A stretch of DNA of 7,724 bases from CAZIOI01 sp964540855 (GCA_964540855.1 CAZIOI010000026.1:1-7724); one strand, 5' to 3'. Shown: positions 1 to 5,368, counted from the first letter of the stretch. Numbers and translations: made by a program. The notes: generated by a model from the sequence alone, not told the origin.

Positions 1-78
1 TGACCCCGCTTATTTATGCTCTGCGGAGTCCAATATGTTAACTAACTTTTGCACCTTTTCTTCTCATATTAAAAACTC

Positions 79-117
79 GTGCGGCCGTTTCCTCCCCGCA
101 CCCCTCCACGGCTGCAC
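79..117. other. Long hairpin, terminator-like on the minus strand
   Basis: GTGCGGCCGT (79-88) pairs with ACGGCTGCAC (108-117): 10 bp with one G-U wobble and a 19-nt loop. Read on the minus strand, the stem is followed by GAG and then five T residues, so it could end a transcript coming from the right. A shorter alternative, GTGCGG (79-84) with CCGCAC (96-101), uses the same 5' arm, so the two folds exclude each other. The function is unknown. Confidence 0.4.
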
Positions 118-236
118 AGAAACTCGCCAAGGGAGCAGAGCGAGCGAAGGCGGAAAGTATTTAGCATATACTCTGGAAATTTAAGGAGAAATGAGCTATA
201 GTGTATTTGTTGTTTCGGAGTTTTCTTTTTCAAAAT

Positions 237-248
237 AAGTTCGAACTT
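237..248. promoter_or_regulatory. 12-bp perfect palindrome, possible operator
   Basis: AAGTTCGAACTT is a perfect palindrome about 70 bp upstream of the CAP-gene -35 box. Perfect dyads in intergenic DNA often bind dimeric regulators. No family can be assigned, so the role is inferred from symmetry and position only. Confidence 0.3.
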
Positions 249-274
249 CGTTCAGCAAATTCGACCAACACTTG

Positions 275-294
275 ATCAACCCATATGGGTTGAT
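275..294. promoter_or_regulatory. 20-bp perfect palindrome upstream of the CAP-gene promoter
   Basis: ATCAACCCATATGGGTTGAT is fully self-complementary over 20 bp and ends 19 bp before the -35 box at 314. The position fits an activator or repressor site, and as RNA it could form a small hairpin. No T-run follows, so it is not a terminator. The regulatory role is inferred. Confidence 0.4.
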
Positions 295-313
295 TTTAGT
301 TTACGATCGGACA

Positions 314-342
314 TTGACTTATGTTATATATAATGTTATATT
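314..342 (+). promoter_or_regulatory. Promoter of the CAP-domain gene
   Basis: TTGACT (-35, 314-319) and TATATT (-10, 337-342) are separated by exactly 17 bp in a very AT-rich stretch. The expected transcription start is near 349, leaving a leader of about 26 nt before the ATG at 375. The octamer TACGATCG flanks the promoter on both sides (302-309 and 356-363). Confidence 0.65.
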
Positions 343-374
343 ATATATACTATTCTACGATCGTGAGATAAGTT

Positions 375-917
375 ATGGTGAAAAGCAAATATATAAAACA
401 ACTAAGAATTATTGTGGCTCTTTTTTTGCTTTTTGCCGGCATATTGTTTATTTTAACCAAAAAAAACGTTCCGGTATCGGCAAACAATCTCTCCTTGGAG
501 CAATCAAACGCCTTGCAAGAGGTCAATGAGTATAGAAAAGAAAATAGACTTAGTGAGTTAAAATGGAACAGCAAACTGTCCGAGGCGGCGGTGTTGAAAC
601 TTCAAGACGAGGACGCCGGGGATTATTTTGATCACGTCTCTCCGAATGGTCAGAAGGCATGGGATTTTATCGCACAATGCGGGTACGAATACAGATATGC
701 CGGAGAAAATTTGGCGATGGGCTACGAGAATGAAAAAGCTGCTTTTGACGCGTGGTTGAAAAGCGAATCTCATTTGGAAAATATTGTTTTTGAAGAATAT
801 AATGACTTTGGTTTCGCGAGTTTGAAGGCAGACATAGGCGGAGAGGAAGCATTATTGATGGTACAAATATTTGGTTCGCAAATCACAATTCTTGATCGTA
901 TATTAAGTACTATATAA
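375..917 (+). CDS. Membrane-anchored CAP/SCP-domain (YkwD-like) extracellular protein
   Basis: This 180-residue protein has a basic N-terminus, one hydrophobic segment (about residues 12-27; signal anchor or uncleaved signal) and a CAP (CRISP/antigen 5/PR-1) domain from about residue 40. Family landmarks are the NEYRKENRL helix start (51-59), the HVSPNGQ motif with His87, AGENLAMG with Glu111, and the SESHLENI motif with His133. These match the His/Glu cavity residues of bacterial YkwD-type CAP domains. The domain would lie outside the membrane. Bacterial CAP proteins are widespread in envelopes, but their biochemical role is mostly unsettled, so none is claimed. It is monocistronic by layout, with its own promoter at 314-342. 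The start ATG at 375 is chosen because the signal-like segment begins directly after it. The Shine-Dalgarno sequence upstream is weak (GAGATAAG). The stop is TAA. Confidence 0.85.
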   Translation: MVKSKYIKQLRIIVALFLLFAGILFILTKKNVPVSANNLSLEQSNALQEVNEYRKENRLSELKWNSKLSEAAVLKLQDEDAGDYFDHVSPNGQKAWDFIAQCGYEYRYAGENLAMGYENEKAAFDAWLKSESHLENIVFEEYNDFGFASLKADIGGEEALLMVQIFGSQITILDRILSTI

Positions 918-972
918 GGTTTAGCCTGTCTTATTTTGGAATATGTTCGACGATTAGCATTATGGACTAAAT

Positions 973-1017
973 GGTACATTTGAGTACCCTTGACATTTGT
1001 TGCGTCACTGTTAAATT
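973..1017 (+). promoter_or_regulatory. Promoter with adjacent inverted repeat, ahead of the Ig-like gene
   Basis: TTGACA (990-995) is a consensus -35, and a weak -10 (TAAATT, 1012-1017) lies 16 bp away. Just upstream of the -35 is an inverted repeat, GGTAC (973-977) and GTACC (984-988), a possible operator. Transcription would start near 1024 and then cross the hairpin at 1046-1067 before reaching the coding region. Confidence 0.45.
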
Positions 1018-1023
1018 GCTACT

Positions 1024-1046
1024 AAAGCTATGGCAAAAGCTATGGC
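1024..1046 (+). repeat. Short direct repeat in the leader
   Basis: AAAGCTATGGC occurs twice, at 1024-1034 and 1036-1046, with a 12-nt period. The second copy ends on the first base of the following terminator stem. It may be a protein or RNA binding element, or simple slippage. Nothing identifies it as a known riboswitch. Confidence 0.45.
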
Positions 1047-1067
1047 CTCGCGTAAGCGAGGTTTTTT
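1046..1067 (+). terminator. Intrinsic terminator or attenuator just before the Ig-like gene
   Basis: CCTCGC (1046-1051), loop GTAA, GCGAGG (1056-1061) and six T residues (1062-1067) form a perfect, GC-rich rho-independent terminator. Two further G-U pairs can extend the base. It may end the CAP-gene transcript. However, only 11 nt separate it from the ATG at 1079, too few for another promoter, so any mRNA for the downstream gene must read through it. It may therefore act as an attenuator. Confidence 0.8.
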
Positions 1068-1078
1068 GTTTGAAAAAT

Positions 1079-2782
1079 ATGATAAAAAAATTCCAAAAAT
1101 TAATTATAATATTTGTTTTATTAGCAGCCTCCTTAGTGTTGGTCGATAGGGCTATGGCTGATAGCGAAGTCGCAAATGGCGAAATTGCTTTTCGACCAAT
1201 TGGTGGAACAGTGGTCGAAGGGTACACAAATGCCTCAAATACGGGCTTTGCAATAAAAGCAAATTTGACAGAAACTGAGCTGGATCACGCGAATATCAAT
1301 TTGAATGGTTCGACGGTAGCCACGATCAACACGAAGGGGTGGTTGGAATATGGTATGGATGGTATTACTAACGTCCAACTACAAACATATTTTGCTACTG
1401 GAATTAACACCGTTGAACTTGAGCTTTGCACTGCTCCTCTGATCTGCAGCGTGATTGATACAGTTAGCGTGACGGGCGACTATATCGCGCCTGCTGTCGA
1501 TTGGAGTTTTACGACGACAATGGGCAAGAAGGTATTGTCGATCGGTGATGTTTGTGATTTTGCGATAAATTCAAGTGAGGATGTCAATCTGGTTTCAGCT
1601 ACTTACAACAGCCGCGATTTGACTCTGCAAAGTAGTATGATCACGCCTGGGAGCTATACTATGAACTATACGGTAGCGGAGACCGACACCGATCAACCTA
1701 TTCCCCTGCAGTTTAGCGGCTGGCAGTTTACCGATACAGCAGGAAATGTCACGCAGATCGATTCTATGGGAGCAATAGATTTTTCCATAGATGCTAAGCG
1801 TCCGATCGTGAGTTTAGTCAGTCCGCTAAACGGCAAAATCTATAACACCTCTGGTCTGCCATTCGCATATTCGTCCAATGAAACGGTTTTGATTGTGAAT
1901 GTGGTTCTGGATGGTTCGCCGATAATAATTGCAAATGGTGAAAAAATATCCGGCTTAACAGAGGGAGACCATTACACAAAACTAACAGTTATAGACTTGG
2001 CTGGTAACACGAGCGTTGTCGAATCATATTTTAAGGTCGATATCACTGCTCCGTTTGTCTCTTACAGTTTATCCAAGAACGACTTCACACCAAATGAAAA
2101 AATAATTTTATCCGGTTTTACCGAACCCGGCTCCAGCGTTATTTTGAATATCGGCACGCGTATTTATACGGCTGTCGCAGGTGTCGGCGGTGGATGGTCG
2201 ATCGAAATGAACTGCAGTGAAATCGGCGAAGGGAATTTTGTACCATATCTAACCTTGACTGACCCGGCTGGAAATATAACGAAAGAAACCTTGAGTCAAA
2301 TTGAGGTTAAAGCCGTTTTAGCGGCCGTAACACAAGAATCGGCCAGTGTCGCTCTGGCATCCAACACATCTACTACACAAGACGTTAAACCAAGCATTGT
2401 TTATGCCCACAGCGATAATGCTTCTACTTTAAAACAAACTTTTGCTCCGGCAGAGAAAGATACTGAAGAAGTTGGTAAAATTGGCGATCTTATTCCTGCC
2501 GCTAGCGACAAAAATACGAATGGGTTTAACTGGAGTGTTATGCTGGTTGCTCTTTCGATAATCGCACTTGTTAGCGCGGCGATTGCCGCTGGGTATTACG
2601 GGTACGAATTTATAATATTGTCTAACACCGCAGCAGGTAAAAAACATGCCAAATTGACCGAGTCTAGTCTTTCGGATAGCTTATCTACAAATCTACAAGA
2701 CAAAACAAAAACTAATGAAAATGAGCCGCAGCCACGCGAACAAAATATTGAAAGCGGACACGACAAGACCACTAGATGGTAG
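1079..2782 (+). CDS. Secreted surface protein with Ig-like domains and a C-terminal membrane anchor
   Basis: With the ATG at 1079 the product is 567 residues. An in-frame ATG at 971 would add 36 residues encoded across the terminator and would bury the signal peptide, so I reject it. Residues 1-27 are a classic signal peptide: basic MIKKFQK, hydrophobic core, AMA cleavage site before Asp28. The ectodomain appears to be three or four beta-rich Ig-like modules. Junctions resemble the DxxAP boundaries of bacterial Ig-like repeats, near residues 134 (DYIAP), 238 (DAKRP) and 321 (DITAP). DxAGN-type strands recur (DTAGN, DLAGN, DPAGN). After a Ser/Thr/Asn-rich stalk, residues about 485-510 form one transmembrane helix, and some 55 charged polar residues stay inside. 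It probably works as an adhesin or envelope scaffold, but no ligand is evident. There is no clear Shine-Dalgarno. The signal lacks the TasA-type motif, so an ordinary type I signal peptidase elsewhere would process it. Confidence 0.8.
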   Translation: MIKKFQKLIIIFVLLAASLVLVDRAMADSEVANGEIAFRPIGGTVVEGYTNASNTGFAIKANLTETELDHANINLNGSTVATINTKGWLEYGMDGITNVQLQTYFATGINTVELELCTAPLICSVIDTVSVTGDYIAPAVDWSFTTTMGKKVLSIGDVCDFAINSSEDVNLVSATYNSRDLTLQSSMITPGSYTMNYTVAETDTDQPIPLQFSGWQFTDTAGNVTQIDSMGAIDFSIDAKRPIVSLVSPLNGKIYNTSGLPFAYSSNETVLIVNVVLDGSPIIIANGEKISGLTEGDHYTKLTVIDLAGNTSVVESYFKVDITAPFVSYSLSKNDFTPNEKIILSGFTEPGSSVILNIGTRIYTAVAGVGGGWSIEMNCSEIGEGNFVPYLTLTDPAGNITKETLSQIEVKAVLAAVTQESASVALASNTSTTQDVKPSIVYAHSDNASTLKQTFAPAEKDTEEVGKIGDLIPAASDKNTNGFNWSVMLVALSIIALVSAAIAAGYYGYEFIILSNTAAGKKHAKLTESSLSDSLSTNLQDKTKTNENEPQPREQNIESGHDKTTRW

Positions 2783-2820
2783 TTTATTTATACAAATGAT
2801 TAATTTTGCCGTTGGTATGA

Positions 2821-2829
2821 TGCTATAAT
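2821..2829 (+). promoter_or_regulatory. Extended -10 promoter giving a probably leaderless mRNA
   Basis: TGCTATAAT is a perfect extended -10 (TGN plus TATAAT, 2824-2829) without a clear -35. The usual 6-7 nt distance puts the transcription start on, or within a base or two of, the A of the ATG at 2836. There is no room for a Shine-Dalgarno, so the mRNA is probably leaderless. Confidence 0.65.
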
Positions 2830-2835
2830 GCATGT

Positions 2836-3252
2836 ATGGCGAATGTTGAACAAAACAGCAACACATTGGGAAAACGCGCACTATCCAATATCATCATTGC
2901 GACTGTATCCGTGTATATCGGTTTTTTGCTTTATCAGTCAGTTTATTTTAACTTTCAGTTGAATAGTAGGGTTGAAAAGCTTAAGGCGCAGATCGCTAAA
3001 CAGGAAACAGAAAGGCTTGGTTTTGAAGCCATTATTAGCTATTACCAAACAAGTACGTTTCAAGAACTCGAGGCGAGAAGGAAGCTTGGGATGAGATTCC
3101 CCGGCGAAAAAGTTGTCGCTGTTGAAGTCAAGCCGCAACAGTCTGATCTTAGTTTGGGTGAAACATGGTCGGATGACTCTAAAGAAGCGCTCTCAACAAA
3201 TAATTTAAAATTGTGGCTAGAGTTTTTTACCGGGAAATTAAAAAAAGTATGA
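2836..3252 (+). CDS. FtsB/DivIC-like septum formation initiator protein
   Basis: This is a 138-residue bitopic protein. A short polar N-terminus precedes one transmembrane helix (about residues 17-36). A coiled-coil segment follows (about 40-62, rich in E, K, Q and L), then the family signature around residues 70-96, where ELEARRKLGMRFPGEKVV matches the conserved end of FtsB/DivIC proteins. These link the early and late divisome through FtsL and FtsQ/DivIB outside the membrane. Length fits the family, with a polar C-terminal extension (about 97-138). FtsB and DivIC cannot be told apart at this level. The gene stands alone between surface-protein genes, with its own promoter (2821-2829), and likely ends at the terminator at 3328-3366. 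Another ATG at 2832 is out of frame and closes after five codons. The stop is TGA. Confidence 0.8.
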   Translation: MANVEQNSNTLGKRALSNIIIATVSVYIGFLLYQSVYFNFQLNSRVEKLKAQIAKQETERLGFEAIISYYQTSTFQELEARRKLGMRFPGEKVVAVEVKPQQSDLSLGETWSDDSKEALSTNNLKLWLEFFTGKLKKV

Positions 3253-3254
3253 TC

Positions 3255-3282
3255 TTGACAAATATTACTCAAGTGATACGAT
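3255..3282 (+). promoter_or_regulatory. Promoter of the TasA/SipW operon
   Basis: TTGACA (3255-3260) and TACGAT (3277-3282) are 16 bp apart, starting two bases after the FtsB-like stop codon. Transcription should start near 3289, giving a leader of about 137 nt with the structures listed below. The -10 lies inside TACGATCG (3277-3284), the octamer that also flanks the CAP-gene promoter. I found no better promoter between 3367 and 3426. Confidence 0.6.
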
Positions 3283-3297
3283 CGTCGCGTAACAAGG

Positions 3298-3323
3298 TAT
3301 TAATTTTTTGGGGGAAATTAATA
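3298..3323 (+). promoter_or_regulatory. Leader hairpin presenting a G-rich ribosome-binding tract
   Basis: TATTAATTT (3298-3306) pairs perfectly with AAATTAATA (3315-3323) around the 8-nt loop TTTGGGGG. The GGGGG tract could pair with the 16S anti-Shine-Dalgarno using one G-U wobble, and lies 8 nt before the ATG at 3323, whose A is the last stem base. This suggests control of the short leader ORF. The stem is all A-T, so it would be weak. Confidence 0.4.
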
Positions 3324-3406
3324 TGATAAAACGCCGTTTTCAGCAGTTCAGGACAGGCGTTTTTTTAGTTTGTTGGGCGCGGTCGACGCCTCTTATTTCG
3401 TGTTAA
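3323..3406 (+). CDS. Possible 27-residue leader peptide in the TasA operon leader
   Basis: An ATG at 3323 opens 27 codons ending with TAA at 3404-3406. The predicted peptide begins MIKRRFQQFRTGVF and ends in STPLISC. It is basic at the N-terminus with no recognisable domain. A G-rich tract 8 nt upstream could act as a wobble Shine-Dalgarno. The ORF covers the whole terminator hairpin at 3328-3366, so ribosomes on it would prevent that hairpin forming. This is the geometry of translation-dependent attenuation. No run of one regulatory amino acid is seen. It may be a chance ORF over a terminator, since short ORFs are common. It stops 19 nt before the TasA-like start. Confidence 0.3.
   Translation: MIKRRFQQFRTGVFLVCWARSTPLISC
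3328..3366 (+). terminator. Intrinsic terminator or attenuator in the TasA operon leader
   Basis: AAAACGCC (3328-3335) pairs with GGCGTTTT (3356-3363) across a 20-nt loop that can itself pair weakly, and a run of seven T residues covers 3360-3366. The A-tract/T-tract symmetry allows bidirectional action. It is a natural end for the FtsB-like transcript, but it also lies downstream of the promoter at 3255-3282, so it should reduce or condition expression of the TasA operon. Confidence 0.65.
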
Positions 3407-3425
3407 AAATGATTAGGAGGGAATT

Positions 3426-3992
3426 ATGTTAAGAATAGCAAAAAGTTTGCTTACGATAATTGCCGTGGCAGCTATTGCCACGGGTGCGACAGGTGCATAT
3501 TTCACCGATCAGGTGACAGTCGCAAACAACCAGTTTACAGCAGGCACAAAAGTCGATATTGATATCAGGGGAGCGGGCGCTACGGCTCAGACATTTGCCA
3601 ACATGGCTCCCGGTGTGTGGACCGCTCCAGTCGAGTATCAAATATACAATCTGGCCGATTCGCTGCCGGTGAAGTATAAATTCCAAGACGGTAAAGTGAG
3701 CGAGAGTGTACCCGGCTTCTATAACAAGATCAATGTGCGGGTAAGGCACACTCATGCCGGAACTCCGAATCCAGAGTCTTGGCCGATAATTTATACCGGC
3801 CTGCTCACGAATCTGAATATTACTTCAACCGGAACGCCCGGTATAATCAGTTCTACTTTGGGTTCGAATATTACTCATGTGTTTTATCTTGAGTATCAGC
3901 TTGATGGCTCAACGGGCAATACATTTCAGGGAGCCACCGCGGTTGCGAACTTGGTCTTTGATGCAACTCAAGCAATCAATCCGGGATGGTAA
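3426..3992 (+). CDS. TasA/camelysin-like SipW-dependent surface fibre protein
   Basis: This 188-residue exported protein has a basic start, a hydrophobic signal (about residues 8-22), a cleavage region around Gly23-Ala24, then AYFTDQ (24-29) and NQFTAGTKVDIDI (35-47). This is the signature of TasA/CalY proteins cleaved by SipW-type peptidases, comparable to AAFND and FASGTLDL in Bacillus TasA. MAPGVWTAPVEYQIYN corresponds to the family's PGD-type strand leading into a jelly-roll-like beta domain. The rest is beta-rich and Thr/Asn/Gly-rich. It is shorter than Bacillus TasA. TasA forms extracellular fibres and camelysin is a related surface protein. A fibre role here is inferred from family. 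It is the first gene of an operon with sipW and the lamin-tail gene. The Shine-Dalgarno is very strong (AGGAGGG, 3415-3421), fitting high expression of a structural subunit. Confidence 0.8.
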   Translation: MLRIAKSLLTIIAVAAIATGATGAYFTDQVTVANNQFTAGTKVDIDIRGAGATAQTFANMAPGVWTAPVEYQIYNLADSLPVKYKFQDGKVSESVPGFYNKINVRVRHTHAGTPNPESWPIIYTGLLTNLNITSTGTPGIISSTLGSNITHVFYLEYQLDGSTGNTFQGATAVANLVFDATQAINPGW

Positions 3993-4013
3993 AGTAATTC
4001 TTGAATCCTGTAA

Positions 4014-4039
4014 GTCCCGACAAGAATGTTTGTCGGGAC
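4014..4039 (+). promoter_or_regulatory. Intercistronic hairpin between the TasA-like gene and sipW
   Basis: GTCCCGACAA (4014-4023) and TTGTCGGGAC (4030-4039) form a perfect 10-bp stem with loop GAATGT. No T-run follows, so it is not a standard terminator. It ends three bases before the sipW Shine-Dalgarno (4043-4048). It could protect the 3' end of a processed TasA mRNA or lower sipW output relative to the fibre subunit. It may also belong to a dispersed repeat family. Confidence 0.6.
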
Positions 4040-4042
4040 GAC

Positions 4043-4048
4043 GGAGGA
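4043..4048 (+). promoter_or_regulatory. Shine-Dalgarno that sets the sipW GTG start
   Basis: GGAGGA lies 7 nt before GTG at 4056. The upstream in-frame ATG at 4026 sits in the loop of the hairpin at 4014-4039 and has no Shine-Dalgarno, so the GTG is the better start. Confidence 0.75.
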
Positions 4049-4055
4049 CCCAAGG

Positions 4056-4676
4056 GTGAATCAAGACAAAAAAGTCGTTACCAAAAAAATTGCTGCTGTT
4101 ATAGGCAATGTCGTTTTAGTCATTTTGTTTGTGGTTGGAGTCGCCCTAACTGTTTCTATTCTTCCGATAAGGGGCAACTACAGAATTCTTTCGGTTGTTT
4201 CAGGGTCGATGGAGCCCACTATCGACACCGGTAGTCTGATCGTTGTTAAACCAATCGATGAATATAAACAAAATGACATTATTACTTTTCGATCGACCGA
4301 CTCTGTGAAAGAGAAAGACAACACGACTCACAGAATCGTCGGGATAGAAGAAAAAGATGGCTTTGTTGAATACAAAACGAAAGGTGACGCCAACGAGACG
4401 GAGGATTCGGACACCGTCAAACCGAGCCAAATTATCGGGAAGCATTTTTTCTCAATCAAATATCTCGGCTATGTACTGATGTATATTAAGACCCTCCCAG
4501 GTCTTTTGGTTTTGATTATTGTACCCGCAACCGTAATTATTTATGAGGAATCAAAGAAAATACGGCAGGAAGCCAAAAGGATAATCGTCGAGAGAAATCA
4601 AAAGCTGCAACCCCCGCCGCAAAAAAAGAAAACAAAAAAGAAGACTTCAAAAAATAAAAATGTTAAAAAAAGCTAA
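4056..4676 (+). CDS. sipW: SipW-type (ER/archaeal-like S26B) signal peptidase I
   Basis: From the GTG start the protein has 206 residues. It is a membrane serine protease that removes signal peptides from TasA-class exported proteins. A transmembrane helix covers about residues 14-36. The catalytic region follows: VVSGSMEPTI with nucleophile Ser51, THRIVGI with His92 (the S26B family uses His where ordinary bacterial SPase I uses Lys), and KTKGDANETED with Asp111. These positions are close to those in Bacillus SipW. A second helix (about 147-163) returns the chain to the cytoplasm, which ends in a strongly basic tail (KKKTKKKTSKNKNVKK). Its substrates are probably the genes on either side, both with the AYF(T/S)DQ signature. 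The gene follows the TasA-like gene by 63 nt and overlaps the lamin-tail gene by 17 nt. The stop is TAA. Confidence 0.9.
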   Translation: MNQDKKVVTKKIAAVIGNVVLVILFVVGVALTVSILPIRGNYRILSVVSGSMEPTIDTGSLIVVKPIDEYKQNDIITFRSTDSVKEKDNTTHRIVGIEEKDGFVEYKTKGDANETEDSDTVKPSQIIGKHFFSIKYLGYVLMYIKTLPGLLVLIIVPATVIIYEESKKIRQEAKRIIVERNQKLQPPPQKKKTKKKTSKNKNVKKS

Positions 4677-5331
4677 ATTTATTTTTATCTTTGGCGCGGT
4701 GGTTTTTGCGGGTTGTTTGAGTAGCAAAGCATATTTTTCGGATCAGTTTGTCGCGCAAAACGTAAATTTCGGGGCGGATCACTGGGTACAGCAGACCGAA
4801 GTGTCACCTGCTCCAGTGGATAGTTCGTCGCCAACGCCGTCTCCAACCTCATCGCCAAGTGTAACTGTGACTCCGACACCTCCGCCGGAATGTCGAATTG
4901 CATCGGGTAGTATTCTTATTAATGAAGTCATGGCAAATCCGGCAGGGGATGACAATGCGGCTAAGCCCGATGGCGAATGGGTTGAACTTTATAATACGAC
5001 AGACTGTGAAATAGATTTAAATAATTGGTATTTAAAGGAAGCTTCCGGCAAGAATTTAGCAATTGTTGCCGCGAATACGGGAAATGGTGTCACGAAGATA
5101 GCTCCAAAAGGGCTGATAGTGGTGTATCGAAATGGAATTAATTTTCCGCTAAACAATGATATGGACACGGTGACGCTTTACTGGCCGCAATCTCAAGATA
5201 GCGACGGAGTAATGGACAATTTTTCTTATAGCAGTACTACGGAAAATAAGACTTGGTCTCGAGTACCGGACGGTGGTAATTGGGTGGCTGACAAATCTTC
5301 CACCGCGGGGAATAGTAACGGAAATATCTAG
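4660..5331 (+). CDS. Lamin-tail-domain (LTD) surface protein with a SipW-type signal
   Basis: The 223-residue product begins with a basic, hydrophobic signal (residues 1-23), then AYFSDQFVAQNVNFGADHW (24-42), the same signature as the TasA-like neighbour, so it is probably a second SipW substrate. A Pro/Ser/Thr linker follows (about 46-76). From about residue 82 to the end is a lamin-tail domain: ILINEVMANPAGDD, GEWVELYN, LNNWYLKEASGKN, and the closing SRVPDGGNW with STAGNSN. Cys78 and Cys116 could form a disulfide outside the cell. Bacterial LTDs are Ig-fold modules on secreted proteins, probably for binding or anchoring, with the ligand unknown. FAGC at 16-19 resembles a poor lipobox, so a lipoprotein is a weaker alternative. 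The start overlaps the end of sipW by 17 nt without a clear Shine-Dalgarno, suggesting translational coupling. Confidence 0.82.
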   Translation: MLKKAKFIFIFGAVVFAGCLSSKAYFSDQFVAQNVNFGADHWVQQTEVSPAPVDSSSPTPSPTSSPSVTVTPTPPPECRIASGSILINEVMANPAGDDNAAKPDGEWVELYNTTDCEIDLNNWYLKEASGKNLAIVAANTGNGVTKIAPKGLIVVYRNGINFPLNNDMDTVTLYWPQSQDSDGVMDNFSYSSTTENKTWSRVPDGGNWVADKSSTAGNSNGNI

Positions 5332-5368
5332 TTTACAAATTATATAGTACTTGGATGGTGCGCGCGCA

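Larger units (their letters stand above)
1..313. other. Non-coding upstream region
   Basis: I see no credible gene here. Both strands have frequent stops and no recognisable protein. The stretch holds a long imperfect hairpin (79-117), a purine-rich tract around 128-155, and two perfect palindromes listed separately. It ends at the promoter of the CAP-domain gene. Whether the first bases (tga) are the stop codon of a gene to the left cannot be decided. Confidence 0.6.

Noticed and set aside
191..238. 15-codon ORF after AAGGAG
   Set aside because: The Shine-Dalgarno is only two bases from the ATG, the peptide resembles nothing, and no promoter fits.
1018..1067. Cyclic-di-GMP (GEMM) riboswitch upstream of the Ig-like gene
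   Set aside because: The string GCAAAAGCTATGGCC recalls part of that aptamer, but the paired upstream half and the GAAA-loop hairpin are missing.
971..1078. Longer start (ATG 971) for the Ig-like protein
   Set aside because: It would translate the promoter, the direct repeat and a perfect terminator, and place 36 unrelated residues before a textbook signal peptide.
3429..3755. 108-codon minus-strand ORF opposite the TasA-like gene
   Set aside because: It is a shadow of a clearly recognised gene, with no domain, promoter or Shine-Dalgarno.
4026..4055. ATG 4026 start for sipW
   Set aside because: It lies in the loop of a 10-bp hairpin without a Shine-Dalgarno, whereas GTG 4056 has GGAGGA at 7-nt spacing and yields a normal SipW N-terminus.
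3877..4234. Short + strand ORFs overlapping the TasA-like/sipW border
   Set aside because: They are out of frame with the two recognised genes and their peptides show no domain. They are shadows.
4705..4716. Lipoprotein signal in the LTD protein (FAGC)
   Set aside because: Phe is not a standard -3 lipobox residue, and the strong TasA-type signature right after the signal points to SipW cleavage.
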